DNA of 64,000 nucleotides from Roseobacter sp. SK209-2-6 (GCF_000169455.1 NZ_AAYC01000003.1:248001-312000); one strand, 5' to 3'; positions 15,008 to 24,324 are shown, numbered from the stretch's first letter. The notes: a model not told the origin generated them from the letters alone. Program-made: numbers and translations.

Positions 15008-16633
15008 TCAAACCCCGCCCTTGCCTAAACTTGATGTGTTGTGAGCTTGTGCAATAAGCAGGCTGGCCTTTTCGCCAATCATAATAGCGGGAGCATTGGT
15101 GTTGCCGCTAACAATCTCTGGCATGATCGAGCAGTCGGCAACGCGCAACCCGGAAATGCCGTGCACCCGTAGCTGAGCATCGACAACCGCTTGATCGGAC
15201 TGACCCATTTTGCAGGTGCCGGTGGGATGGTAGATTGAGGCAGTATTGTTGCGTGCCCAATCCAGTGTTGCCTCATAGTCATCCATGTCTAGATCCGCAT
15301 GAGGGCGAAACTCTTCCGATATCTTTGATTTTAGGGGAGCATGTCGTGCAATCCTGCGGGCGATGTTCACCCCGTCCACCACTGTTTGACAATCTGTTTG
15401 GGTCGAGAGGTAGTTGGGGATAATTTTTGGATAGGCTCCGGGATCACTGGAATTCAACCGGATTTCGCCGCGAGACTCGGGGCGAAGCTGGCAAACCGAC
15501 ATAGTGAAAGCTGAGAACTTGTCCGCGCCTTTGCCAGGGTTTTCCGCTGAAAGTGGCTGGACGTGGAACTGAATGTCAGGGGTTTCCAACTCAGGTCGCG
15601 TTTTCAGGAACCCGGTGGCCAGACTGGCAGCCATGGTCATGGGACCAGCCCGGAACATCAGATATTTCAGCCCGATTTTTGCCTGCCCCAGGAGTGAGCT
15701 TACCTCGTCATTTAGGGTTGGCTCGTTGCACTTATAGACCAGTCGTGCCTGCAAGTGATCCTGCATATTCTTGCCGACACCGGGCAAGTCAACAACCGTC
15801 TTGATACCATATTCTGCCAAATGCTCCGCATCACCAATGCCGGAAAGCATCAGGATTTGTGGCGAGTTAATTGCCCCACCAGAGAGGATTACTTCACGAT
15901 TTGCTTTGATGACATGCGTGTCGCCGGCCCGGTCCTTATAGGCAACACCCGTTGCGCGCGTTCCTTCCAAAACAACACGCTGCACATGAGCATGAGTAAT
16001 GATTTGCAGGTTTGGCCGTGATTTGACCGGGTTCAAAAACGCCACCGCCGAAGAACACCGCCGCCCATTGCGAGCCGTGAGCTGGAAGAAGCCAACACCT
16101 TCCTGATCGGTGCCGTTGTAATCGGGGTTGAACTTGTAGCCCGCAGCGTGCGCCGCAGCAACCCAGGCATCAGTAATGGGGCGTTGAATGCGCATGTTTG
16201 ATACAGAAAGCTCGCCCTGATCACCATGAAAGGCATCGCCGCCGCGTTCGTTGTTTTCGCTGCGCTTGAACAGGGGTAACACGTCATCCCAACCCCAACC
16301 CTCATTGCCCATTTGTCGCCAGCGATCATAGTCCTGTGACTGACCGCGCACATATAGCAACCCATTAAGCGAAGAGGATCCGCCCAGCACTTTTCCTCTG
16401 GGCCACTCGATTGATCGACCATTCAGGCCCGGGTCTGGTTCTGTCTTGTAGCACCAGTCCACCTTTGGGTTGTGAATGGTTTTGAAGTAGCCAACGGGGA
16501 TGTGAATCCAAGGGTTAATATCACGCCCGCCAGCCTCGAGCAGGATCACCTTTTTGCTAGGGTCTGCGCTCAGCCGATTGGCGATGACACAGCCAGCGGA
16601 ACCTGCGCCTACGATGATAAAATCAGCCTCCAA
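15008..16633 (-). CDS. GMC family FAD-dependent alcohol/choline dehydrogenase
   Basis: 541 residues, GMC oxidoreductase of the BetA/AlkJ type. FAD-binding IIVGAGSAGCVIANRLS opens the protein, with GMC signatures GKVLGGSSSLNGLLYVRG (near 85) and SGGAINSPQILMLSGIG (near 255). The catalytic His is in YHPTGTCKMG and the partner Asn in SGNTNAPAIMIGEK. The start is a TTG (16633) with GGAGGG eight bases upstream; no in-frame ATG fits. It is divergent from a TRAP operon about 110 bases away, so it probably oxidises the alcohol that system imports. Betaine genes are absent nearby, so choline is not favoured. Confidence 0.88.
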   Translation of the reverse strand: MEADFIIVGAGSAGCVIANRLSADPSKKVILLEAGGRDINPWIHIPVGYFKTIHNPKVDWCYKTEPDPGLNGRSIEWPRGKVLGGSSSLNGLLYVRGQSQDYDRWRQMGNEGWGWDDVLPLFKRSENNERGGDAFHGDQGELSVSNMRIQRPITDAWVAAAHAAGYKFNPDYNGTDQEGVGFFQLTARNGRRCSSAVAFLNPVKSRPNLQIITHAHVQRVVLEGTRATGVAYKDRAGDTHVIKANREVILSGGAINSPQILMLSGIGDAEHLAEYGIKTVVDLPGVGKNMQDHLQARLVYKCNEPTLNDEVSSLLGQAKIGLKYLMFRAGPMTMAASLATGFLKTRPELETPDIQFHVQPLSAENPGKGADKFSAFTMSVCQLRPESRGEIRLNSSDPGAYPKIIPNYLSTQTDCQTVVDGVNIARRIARHAPLKSKISEEFRPHADLDMDDYEATLDWARNNTASIYHPTGTCKMGQSDQAVVDAQLRVHGISGLRVADCSIMPEIVSGNTNAPAIMIGEKASLLIAQAHNTSSLGKGGV

Positions 16634-16699
16634 AACTCATCCCTCCAGTTGCTCACGAAAAAAAGTCTATGCAGATTGCATGAATTGCGCTAGCTTTTT

Positions 16700-16718
16700 T
16701 TGAGATAAAACGTCTCAA
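16700..16718. promoter_or_regulatory. Candidate IclR operator in divergent region
   Basis: TTGAGA-N7-TCTCAA is a perfect interrupted dyad between the GMC gene and the TRAP operon, 26 bases before the dctP start. The IclR-type gene at the end of the operon is the only regulator nearby. A second short dyad, ATGCA-GAT-TGCAT, lies at 16670-16682. Confidence 0.4.
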
Positions 16719-16743
16719 TAATGATCATCTAGGGAGGAAGACC

Positions 16744-17976
16744 ATGGGACTCAAGGAGAATCTTCATCATATCTCGCGGCGGGACCTGTTCCGGGTTGCT
16801 GGCCGCTATGGTATGAGCTCGACACTTTTGGCGGCGGGGGGCTTTGGAGGGGCCATGAGCCTGGCCAATCTCGCATCTGCTGCGGAATCGACCTATGAGA
16901 AGCGGTTTACTAAGCCCGCAAAGCACACGCTAAAGTTTGGTGCATCCGGGTTTAACGCCCAGAACCTTCTGATTGAACGCGCTGGTGCGCTGGAGTTTGC
17001 CCGCGATCTGGAAAGCCGTACGGATGGCGAAATTCGGATTGAATTTATTGGCAACAACCAGATCTGTGGTCAGACATCCTGCGTTGAGAAAACCCAGCAG
17101 GGCATCGTGGACATCTATGCCGCCTCGACCCAGAACTCGGCAGGCGGTGCACCTTATCTGAATGTGTTAGACTACGCGTATATGTTCCCCGGTCGGGCCT
17201 CGCAGTACCACTTCCTATACAGTCCCGAATCGCAGCGCATCCTGCGGGATCCGCTGGAAAAACGACACGGGCTGAAATTCCTGTTTAGCCATTGTGAGCT
17301 ACGCGGCATTCAACTGGGCCTCGGCTGGGAAGACAAGCCAACCGTGACCAAGCTGGAGCAGCTGTTTGGAACCAAGAACCGTGTCACAGGTACCCAACTT
17401 GGCCGGATTGCCATGCAAGCGCTGAACCTCAACCCAGTTCCGGTCGCTTGGGAAGAAACTCTGGATGGCCTGAAACAGGGTTTGATTGACGGGGCCGAGA
17501 CCTGGGCCTCGGCTGTGGCCTATGCCAATATGTCGCCAGTGGTCAGCCAGTCAGTGGATCTGAAATTCTTCTGCGGCACCGAACACACCTCTATGAGTGC
17601 GGCAGTCTTTGATGGACTTGAGGGCTATCTGCAAGACGCGGTCATGGAGAGTGCCTATTGGGCCCAGACCCATGTGCAGGCCGCCAACGAGGCTGCTCTG
17701 GTTAAAACCGTTGGACATTCTGACCCGCAGATGCCGGGCACGATCTTTGCCGAAAACAACGTGCGCAATGCATTCCTTGCTGATGACCAGATCAAAATGG
17801 CCGAGGAAATGTGCTCGCCCGAATTCCAACCGCAGCTTTGGGAGCAATGGCGTGACCGCCTGAACAAATGGGCCGGTGGCATTGATACCTATCAGGAGAT
17901 CTATGACATCGCACGCCAAGTGCCCAAGGATATGAAGCCAGAGAATGTCGAGCCGCGACGCTGGTGGAAATCCTAA
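16744..17976 (+). CDS. dctP: TRAP transporter solute-binding protein with Tat signal
   Basis: 410 residues, longer than usual for DctP because of an extended N-terminus. SRRDLFRVAG is a twin-arginine motif followed by a hydrophobic stretch and an Ala-rich cleavage region (LASAAES). The mature part shows family features: IEFIGNNQICGQTSCVEKTQQG, TQLGRIAMQALNLNPVPVAW and LDGLKQGLIDGAETWASA. A strong GGGAGGAAG site precedes the ATG. It starts the plus-strand TRAP operon. Substrate unknown; the divergent GMC oxidoreductase suggests an alcohol or polyol. Confidence 0.88.
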   Translation: MGLKENLHHISRRDLFRVAGRYGMSSTLLAAGGFGGAMSLANLASAAESTYEKRFTKPAKHTLKFGASGFNAQNLLIERAGALEFARDLESRTDGEIRIEFIGNNQICGQTSCVEKTQQGIVDIYAASTQNSAGGAPYLNVLDYAYMFPGRASQYHFLYSPESQRILRDPLEKRHGLKFLFSHCELRGIQLGLGWEDKPTVTKLEQLFGTKNRVTGTQLGRIAMQALNLNPVPVAWEETLDGLKQGLIDGAETWASAVAYANMSPVVSQSVDLKFFCGTEHTSMSAAVFDGLEGYLQDAVMESAYWAQTHVQAANEAALVKTVGHSDPQMPGTIFAENNVRNAFLADDQIKMAEEMCSPEFQPQLWEQWRDRLNKWAGGIDTYQEIYDIARQVPKDMKPENVEPRRWWKS

Positions 17977-17994
17977 AACCCGATACCATGAAAA

Positions 17995-18024
17995 AGGATC
18001 GGCGTGCAGTTGCGCGCCGATCCT
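17995..18024 (+). promoter_or_regulatory. Intra-operon hairpin between dctP and dctQ
   Basis: AGGATCGGCG and CGCCGATCCT form a perfect 10-base stem with a 10-base loop, 18 bases after the dctP stop. No T-run follows, so it is more likely an RNA stabiliser or attenuator than a full terminator. Confidence 0.6.
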
Positions 18025-18074
18025 ACGTGTCCAGTTAAGACCGGTTTAGCCCGGCGGGCAACAGGGAGGAAGAG

Positions 18075-18743
18075 ATGGGACTCTGGTCTGAGATCAGCGA
18101 CATATTTGGTGCATTCATGTCGCAAGACAGCTGGGAAATCCGCAATGCGCTCAAAACCGAAGGCGCCTGGGTCTTTGGAACAATTGCCACCGCGCTGAGC
18201 GGTTTGATCATGCTGTGGATCTACAAGCTGCTGCCCTGGTTGGATCGGCATCTTGAGCGCACGGTGATGGTCTATAGCTATTTGGCGATTGCCTTTATCA
18301 TATTTTGGGGCGTCATCGACCGGTTCATTTTTTCCAACCAGCAGCCCTGGTCGACCACCATACCACCGCTACTGTTCATGATCATGGCTTGGTTTGGCGC
18401 GGCCTTTAATGTGCGGCTGCGGACCCATCTCAGCTTTGCTGAGTTTCGAACCATGATGCCGCGCGGCGGTCAACTGGCCTGCCTGATGCTCGATGCAGTT
18501 TTGTGGTTTATTTTTGCGGTGATCGTGCTGGTCACAACCGCGCGGATGACAGCGCTGTCGGCCTCGAACTTTCAGATCGTTCTGGGTACTGACAATGTTA
18601 TGCAATGGTGGTTCCTGATCACGGCGCCGATGTCTTTTGTGCTGATGGTGGCGCGGGTGTTTGAAAACCTCTTCGAGGATTTGGCGAACTGGCGATCTGG
18701 GGCGCCGCTGATCAAACAGGCTGTGATTGGGGGAGATATCTGA
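18075..18743 (+). CDS. dctQ: TRAP transporter small membrane subunit
   Basis: 222 residues, at the long end for DctQ. A soluble N-terminus of about 40 residues precedes four membrane segments (GTIATALSGLIMLWIYKLLPWL, TVMVYSYLAIAFIIFWGVI, LLFMIMAWFGAAFNVRLRTHL, MLDAVLWFIFAVIVLV, with a last one near WFLITAPMSFVLMVARV). RLRTHLSFAEF corresponds to the conserved R-x-H motif. AGGGAGGAAG precedes the ATG. The stop overlaps the dctM start (TGATG). Confidence 0.85.
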   Translation: MGLWSEISDIFGAFMSQDSWEIRNALKTEGAWVFGTIATALSGLIMLWIYKLLPWLDRHLERTVMVYSYLAIAFIIFWGVIDRFIFSNQQPWSTTIPPLLFMIMAWFGAAFNVRLRTHLSFAEFRTMMPRGGQLACLMLDAVLWFIFAVIVLVTTARMTALSASNFQIVLGTDNVMQWWFLITAPMSFVLMVARVFENLFEDLANWRSGAPLIKQAVIGGDI

Positions 18744-20101
18744 TGACTGACGGTTCTTGGGTCACATTGATCTCGCTTGGGGTCACCTTTTTGTTCATGC
18801 TCGGCGTGCCTGTGCTACTCGTCATCGCCTATTGGGTGATTGGCTGCTCCTTTGTGCTGGGGCTAACGCTCGACAATATGGGTGCTGAGCTGCTGAACGT
18901 CTTCAATAAGGGTTTTGCCCTTCTGGCGATGCCTTTGTTCATCCTCACAGGTGATTTGATCAACCAGTCCGGGATTGCCAGGCGATTGTCGGATTTCGCC
19001 TATGCCTGTCTCGGCTGGCTACGTGGCGGGCTCGCCATGGCTGCCCTTGGGGCCTGCGGATTGTTCGCGGCGATCTCTGGCTCGAACTCGGCAACCACCG
19101 CTACCATCGGGTCGATGCTACATCCCGAAATGGTCAAAGGTGGCTATGATGAGCGCTTCTCTGCAGCAACCGCTGCTGCAGGCGGTACAGTGGGGATTAT
19201 CATCCCACCTTCAATCATCTTTATCGTCTATGGCTTCCTCCTAAACTTGCCGATTTCGGACCTGTTTGTGGCTGGCATCCTGCCCGGAGCACTGATGGTG
19301 ATTGGCATGCAGCTGGCCTGCTGGGTGATTTGCCGGATCAACGGTTGGGGCCATCTGATCCCGTTGCAAATGAGCCGGGTCTTGAAGACTGCCTTTGGAG
19401 CTTGGCTTGGTTTCTTTGCCATCGGTCTGGTGCTTTGGGGCATCTACACGGGCAAGTTCTCTCCGACTGAGGCCGCAGGTGTGACCGTTGGTTTCTGTGT
19501 CATTGCAGGATTGGTCAGCTACCCGTTCAATCGGATAATGGGATCCCGCAAGGATAAGCCAATTGCTGAAAAATCCTACGCTGAAATGCTGGTGGTCGAA
19601 GGCTTTACCATCCCGCAGATCCCATCAGTTGTGGTGCGTTCCGCCCAGATCACCGGCATTTTGGCTCCCTTGATCGCGATCTCAGTGGTGATGCAGCAGA
19701 TCCTGTCGCTACTGGGGGCGCAGCAGACCATCGGTGATTTTGTCACTTCAATGGGCGGCTACCACGCGGTGCTCTTTACCTCTATGGTGATTGTATTCTT
19801 CTCTGGTATGGTCTTGGAAAGCCTGCCGGTAACCATAATCCTCGCACCAATCCTCGCACCCATTGCCGCCTCGGTGGGAATCGACCCGATCCATTTCTCC
19901 GTAATCTTTCTAGTGGGGGCCTCGATTGGCTTTATAACGCCACCCTACGGGCTCAACCTCTATGTCGCATCCGGTGTGACGGGCGTTCCCTACTTCCGGT
20001 TGCTGCGCTATACCGTGCCCTACCTTGCGGCTTTGATTAGCGTCTGGATACTGGTTGCCTTGGTTCCTGACCTGGCGCTGATGCTGCTGCCCAATAGATA
20101 G
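18743..20101 (+). CDS. dctM: TRAP transporter large membrane subunit
   Basis: 452 residues with about 12 hydrophobic segments. Repeated family motifs are AAISGSNSATTATIGSML and IIPPSIIFIVYGFLLN in the first half and IGFITPPYGLNLYVASGVTG near the end. It couples Na+ gradient to solute uptake together with the DctP and DctQ proteins upstream. It overlaps dctQ by one base, and an IclR gene follows after 10 bases. Confidence 0.92.
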   Translation: MTDGSWVTLISLGVTFLFMLGVPVLLVIAYWVIGCSFVLGLTLDNMGAELLNVFNKGFALLAMPLFILTGDLINQSGIARRLSDFAYACLGWLRGGLAMAALGACGLFAAISGSNSATTATIGSMLHPEMVKGGYDERFSAATAAAGGTVGIIIPPSIIFIVYGFLLNLPISDLFVAGILPGALMVIGMQLACWVICRINGWGHLIPLQMSRVLKTAFGAWLGFFAIGLVLWGIYTGKFSPTEAAGVTVGFCVIAGLVSYPFNRIMGSRKDKPIAEKSYAEMLVVEGFTIPQIPSVVVRSAQITGILAPLIAISVVMQQILSLLGAQQTIGDFVTSMGGYHAVLFTSMVIVFFSGMVLESLPVTIILAPILAPIAASVGIDPIHFSVIFLVGASIGFITPPYGLNLYVASGVTGVPYFRLLRYTVPYLAALISVWILVALVPDLALMLLPNR

Positions 20102-20111
20102 ATATGATGCC

Positions 20112-20906
20112 ATGCCCGACCAGACGAGCTCCACCAAAGAAACCCAGATTCCAACCAACCTGCGGTTACTATTGATCATGGAGGAGGTCGTCCGGCGCGG
20201 AGTCGCTGTTAAGCCTGCGCAACTGGTCGAAGCCTTGGGGTTGCCAAAACCGACCCTGCATCGATTGTTACAAACAGCTGAAGAGGAAGGCTTTCTACAA
20301 CGAGATCTCGACGGCCGTTCCTATGGACCCGGACCCAGACTAAGGTCAATGGCTGTCAACACCATTTCATCCGAGCATCTGCGCACTGCACGTCTGATCA
20401 TTCTCAAGGCCGTGGCGGAGGAAATCGGCGAAACCTGCAATCTGGCGACGCCAGACCGCGAAGGCATGACCTATCTAGACCGTGTTGAGACCAAATGGCC
20501 GTTGCGCATTCAGCTACCCATTGGGACCCAAGTGCCGTTCCACTGCACGGCCAGTGGTAAGATGTACTTGTCGACATTACGTACCTCAACATTGAATAGT
20601 GTGCTCTCGGCCCGGGCTCTGGAGGCGCAAACAGCTCAGACGATCACCAGTCCTGATGCGCTACGCGAAGAGTTGCAGAAGACTCGTGAGCGTGGCTACT
20701 CGACTGATGATGAGGAGTTCATGACCGGCATGACCGCGATTGCAGTGCCAGTCCTCGATACTCAGCGTAGATTGGTGGCAACCCTTTCAGTTCACGCCCC
20801 GGTTCAACGCCATTCACTGAGCCAGATTCTAAAATTCCTCGTGCCATTGAAATCCGCTGCGATGCGCTTGAGCGAGCTTCATGAAGGTCAAGTGGCAGAA
20901 AGCTAG
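20112..20906 (+). CDS. IclR family transcriptional regulator
   Basis: 264 residues. The N-terminal winged helix reads RRGVAVKPAQLVEALGLPKPTLHRLL, followed by the IclR effector domain (GETCNLATPDREGMTYLDRVE ... PFHCTASGKMYLST ... RERGYSTDDEEFMTGMTAIAVPV). The position at the 3' end of the TRAP operon suggests autogenous control of the operon and of the divergent GMC gene. The inducer is unknown. The tail KSAAMRLSELHEGQVAES is ordinary. Confidence 0.92.
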   Translation: MPDQTSSTKETQIPTNLRLLLIMEEVVRRGVAVKPAQLVEALGLPKPTLHRLLQTAEEEGFLQRDLDGRSYGPGPRLRSMAVNTISSEHLRTARLIILKAVAEEIGETCNLATPDREGMTYLDRVETKWPLRIQLPIGTQVPFHCTASGKMYLSTLRTSTLNSVLSARALEAQTAQTITSPDALREELQKTRERGYSTDDEEFMTGMTAIAVPVLDTQRRLVATLSVHAPVQRHSLSQILKFLVPLKSAAMRLSELHEGQVAES

Positions 20907-21180
20907 CGCCGTGGAACAAAGGATATGCCTGACCAGTCTGAGGGCGCTGTTGGTGGCAACTTACGAGTTAAGTCAAGTAAGATGGATCTCGCTCTTCAGG
21001 CAAGTGGATCAGAATATGCAAACTCCGGTTTAAGATCTCGCCGCGTGCCTCATCAATGACCGGTTCTAACGCGGCAATGCAGCGGCTTCAGCCTTGGGTG
21101 CTTGGTGGATTTCTGGAGTTTGCAAAAGTCACTGTCTGCGCAGAGCCGTCGTCGTGGACTGTCTGCGATGGTAGCGCCTA

Positions 21181-21573
21181 GGGTCAGGACCCATTGATTT
21201 CCGCCTGGCGTCGTGATTCTCAGTTCGAAAATCGAGCGGTGAACATGTCTGATCTTTTCTGTTTGGGCGATGCGCAGATGGCGCGCCTTGAGCCCTATTT
21301 TCCGAAGTCCCATGGAAAGCCACCTGTTGATGATCACCGCTGGACTGGTGAGTGACTACATCGGGGCAAGGGCAGTGATTAGCAGTTTGCCGAATGTCGA
21401 CCGGCTGCTTGGAGATCGCGGCTAAGACGCCGATTGGTTCCGGGAAGCATTGAAAGACAAAGGGATACGCGCCTGCATCCCGGGTCGGAAGCAGCGCAAA
21501 ACACCCGCCAGATACGACAAACGCCGGTACAAACGGCGCAACCGTCATCTATTGGCTATGTGTCCTGACCCCA
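21181..21573 (+). mobile_element. IS5-family element with internal deletion
   Basis: Terminal repeats are visible: GGGTCAGGACCCAT at 21181-21194 and, inverted, TGGGGTCAGGACACAT ending near 21573. From the ATG at 21245 the frame reads MSDLFCLGDAQMARLEPYFP...DDHRWT, the IS5/IS427 transposase N-terminus. It then jumps, with a frame change, to VSDYIGARAVISSLPNVDRLLGDRG, a stop codon, and DADWFREALKDKGIRACIPG...RYDKRRYKRRNR. Roughly 80-90 internal codons and the whole C-terminus are missing. The copy is inactive but could be moved in trans. Bases 20907-21180 before it hold nothing recognisable. Confidence 0.8.
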
Positions 21574-21612
21574 GGTAAGTTAGAGAAAAGACTGCAGCGC
21601 GATGATACTAGC

Positions 21613-22515
21613 CTACATCTGCTTGCTCGGCTCCCGTCCGGGTGATCGTCCTTTTGCACGGTCTTTGAAAGTAATCGCCCACATCGCGGCCAGGATCATC
21701 AGAGTCGAAAGGTAGAAGGCACCGTCTGGGGCAAGCCCGAACAACATGAAATCCGCTAAAACGGCAAAAATCAGCGAGAGATACTCAAATGGTGCGAGTT
21801 TTGAGATTTCGCTGTGCTGCAGAGCAAGGGTCATCATGATATGGGCAATGCCACCTGCAATTCCTGCACCGCAGAGATAGACCAGCTGCAGAAAGTCAGG
21901 CAGGACCCAGCCCCAAAACACAGAAACTCCCCCAGCCACCGCACAGGTCAGCGCAAAGTAGAAGGCTATGGATCCGGCGTTTTCCGTTTGAGCCAGGCTG
22001 CGGATCTGAATTTTAGCACCGGCCGTGAAGATCGCCATGACGAAGGCCAGGCCTGCTCCGATCAGATAGGGTTGATCCGGTGTCGCAGCAGTCAAGCCAG
22101 GCAGCACTAGAACGAGCATTCCCAGGAACCCCAGGACAACGGCAAGCCAGCGCATCCCGTTCACCTGTTCACCCAAAAGGACTCGCGCCAGCACCACTGC
22201 CAGGACCGGGGCCAGATAGCCTATGATCGACGCATGGGCGAGCGGCAGGTATTTCAGCGAGGCAAAGGAGGCAAACAGAGCGGTGCATCCCAGGAGGCAG
22301 CGGGCCACATGCGCCAGCGGCCGCTTGGTCCGCAGGCCACTTGGAAATTCCCGTGTCCACATCAGGAACAGAACCAGTGGTATCAGGGCGACGGCGCTTC
22401 GAAAAAACACCACCTGGCCTAACGGGACCTCGTCGGTAAGCAGCTTCACAAACACGACCATGACTGTGAAAAACAAGGTTGCGCCGATGCGCAGTGCGAT
22501 ACCTGTGGCTTCCAT
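21613..22515 (-). CDS. DMT superfamily (EamA) permease
   Basis: 300 residues with ten predicted membrane segments arranged as two EamA repeats (for example LFFTVMVVFVKLLTDEVPLG near the start and LAPFEYLSLIFAVLADFMLFG in the second half). The basic tail RAKGRSPGREPSKQM is cytoplasmic. EamA proteins usually export or exchange amino acids, nucleotides or cofactors. It follows the last ABC permease by 19 bases and so appears to be the last gene of the cobalamin-riboswitch operon, an unusual companion for a metal ABC importer. The substrate is unknown. Confidence 0.85.
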   Translation of the reverse strand: MEATGIALRIGATLFFTVMVVFVKLLTDEVPLGQVVFFRSAVALIPLVLFLMWTREFPSGLRTKRPLAHVARCLLGCTALFASFASLKYLPLAHASIIGYLAPVLAVVLARVLLGEQVNGMRWLAVVLGFLGMLVLVLPGLTAATPDQPYLIGAGLAFVMAIFTAGAKIQIRSLAQTENAGSIAFYFALTCAVAGGVSVFWGWVLPDFLQLVYLCGAGIAGGIAHIMMTLALQHSEISKLAPFEYLSLIFAVLADFMLFGLAPDGAFYLSTLMILAAMWAITFKDRAKGRSPGREPSKQM

Positions 22516-22534
22516 TGTTTTGCCTCTTGGTGGG

Positions 22535-23380
22535 TTATCTGGTCTGTGTCAATAGGTCTCGGAGCCTGTCTCCAGCCAGATTGATTGCCAGCACGGAAAC
22601 CAGCACGGCCAGACCCGGGAAAATCATAATGTGAGGAGCGGTCTGCATATAGGGTTTGCCATCCAGCAGCATGGCCCCCCATTCGGCGGCGGGCGGCTGC
22701 ACTCCGAACCCCAGAAAGCTGAGCCCAGACACTGCAAGGATCGTGCGTGACCAACTGCTGGTCCAAAGGACCAGCAGTGATGGCAGCACATTCGGCAGAA
22801 TGTGGCGCCACAGGATCAGCCCCCCAGTCAGGCCGTTCAGGCGGGCCTGAATAACAAAATCCCGTTCTCCGATGGTCAACCCCAGACTGCGGGCAAGCCG
22901 CGCAAATTTCATCCAACTGACCAGCGACAGGGCGATGACCAGGTTCACCGTGCTGGGGCCAAACAGCCCGGCAAAGGCAACCGCTGCGATAAGCTCCGGA
23001 AAGGCAAAGAAACTGTCTGTTACTCGCATCAGCAGAGCATCGGGGAAGGGACCGGAACGGGCAGCCAGCAGGCCGACGAGCGTCCCTGCGATCAGCCCTG
23101 CCAATGACACCACAAGCGCCAGCCCCAGAGACCAGAAAGAACCATAAAGCAGCCGGGTGCCAATATCGCGGCCCAGATGGTCTGTGCCGAACCAATGTGC
23201 AGGCTCAGGCGGTGCCAGCCGGTTGAGAAAATTCGCCTGTGCCGGCTGGTATGGTGTCAACCACAATCCTATGCACAGCCCCAGTGCCAGCACCGCCAGA
23301 ACCAGACCTGTTCTGCGCTTGAACCGGGACAGCGGGCTGCCCGGCAGCTTGGCGCTCTTTTGTAGGAGAACCTCACTCAT
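22535..23380 (-). CDS. NikC/DppC-like ABC transporter permease
   Basis: 281 residues. A cytoplasmic N-terminus (SPLSRFKRRTG) precedes the first membrane helix, then GTDHLGRDIGTRLLYGSFWSLGLA, typical of DppC/NikC subunits. The EAA loop that docks the ATPase reads ARLNGLTGGLILWRHILPNV. It overlaps the NikB-like gene by four bases (ATGA). With the other subunits it forms a peptide/nickel-type importer; the upstream cobalamin riboswitch points to cobalt or a corrinoid-related substrate. Confidence 0.88.
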   Translation of the reverse strand: MSEVLLQKSAKLPGSPLSRFKRRTGLVLAVLALGLCIGLWLTPYQPAQANFLNRLAPPEPAHWFGTDHLGRDIGTRLLYGSFWSLGLALVVSLAGLIAGTLVGLLAARSGPFPDALLMRVTDSFFAFPELIAAVAFAGLFGPSTVNLVIALSLVSWMKFARLARSLGLTIGERDFVIQARLNGLTGGLILWRHILPNVLPSLLVLWTSSWSRTILAVSGLSFLGFGVQPPAAEWGAMLLDGKPYMQTAPHIMIFPGLAVLVSVLAINLAGDRLRDLLTQTR

Positions 23381-24324
23381 ACCCTCTGCTCCTGCGTGCG
23401 GGTCGCCGGGTCACTGGCGGCCTGCAGTGCCTCAGCCAGCGAATTGATCACGACATAAGCAACGGCAAAGAACATCACCAGAAACATCACCATAGGCAGG
23501 TCGCGCGACAGCACGGAGCCAGCCAGCAAAGACCCCAGCCCAGACCGGGCAAAGGTCAACTCGACGATGATCGCGCCTTCCAGCAGGCTAGCAAAATCGA
23601 TCGCAATCATGGTCATAGCCGGCACCATCGCGTGGCGCAGCACGTGCCGAAAGAAGATCTCTCTCTCGGAAATACCGCGCAGGCGCAGGGTTTCGACAAA
23701 CGGCTGATTGGCCGCCTCCAGCATGAAGCTGCGAAGCAGACGGGTCTGCGAGGCCATCACCCAGAACGCCAGCGTCAGCGCGGGCAACACCAGATGTGCA
23801 GGCGTGCCGGTGCCATATGACGGGAACCACCCCAGATGCACGGCAAAGCCCAGGATTAGCAGCAAGCCCAGCCAGTAGCTCGGCATGGCTGCGCCAATAG
23901 AGGAGAGCATCACGGCAGCCCGGTCCAGCCATGTCCCCGGGTGGCGCACCGCAAGACTGGCCAACAGAAACGCAACGGCCAGCCCCAGCCCCAGTGACGT
24001 TAGCGACAGGGTCACTGTTTCACCAAGATTGCCAATGAAAATGTCCCAGACCGGCGTTTGGGAGGCATAGGACAAGCCGAAATCTCCGCGCAGCACATTG
24101 CCAAACCAATAGAGGTACTGGAGCCAGAATGGCTCCTCTAAGTGGAACTCGGCGCGAATGGCCTGGAGCAGTTCTGGCGGGAAGGCAATTTCTTCGGGGT
24201 AACGCGCATGGGCAATAGCCTCAGCCCGATCGCCGGGCGAGAAATAGCTGAGCGTGAAGGTAATCAGGCTGATCCCCAATAGAACAAAGGCAAGGCCCGG
24301 CAGGCGCGACAGAAAATACTTCAT
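23377..24324 (-). CDS. NikB/DppB-like ABC transporter permease
   Basis: 315 residues, six membrane helices. It begins MKYFLSRLPGLAFVLLGISL with the family TFTLSYFSPGDRAE segment, followed by FHLEEPFWLQYLYWFGNVLRGDFGLS, the usual NikB/DppB periplasmic part. The EAA loop is LRLRGISEREIFFRHVLRHA. It overlaps the ATPase gene upstream and the NikC-like gene downstream by four bases each, so the subunits are translationally coupled. Confidence 0.88.
   Translation of the reverse strand: MKYFLSRLPGLAFVLLGISLITFTLSYFSPGDRAEAIAHARYPEEIAFPPELLQAIRAEFHLEEPFWLQYLYWFGNVLRGDFGLSYASQTPVWDIFIGNLGETVTLSLTSLGLGLAVAFLLASLAVRHPGTWLDRAAVMLSSIGAAMPSYWLGLLLILGFAVHLGWFPSYGTGTPAHLVLPALTLAFWVMASQTRLLRSFMLEAANQPFVETLRLRGISEREIFFRHVLRHAMVPAMTMIAIDFASLLEGAIIVELTFARSGLGSLLAGSVLSRDLPMVMFLVMFFAVAYVVINSLAEALQAASDPATRTQEQRV

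Noticed and set aside
15008-16633. GMC gene as betA choline dehydrogenase
   Set aside because: No betB, betI or betaine transporter nearby; TRAP and IclR context fits a different alcohol.
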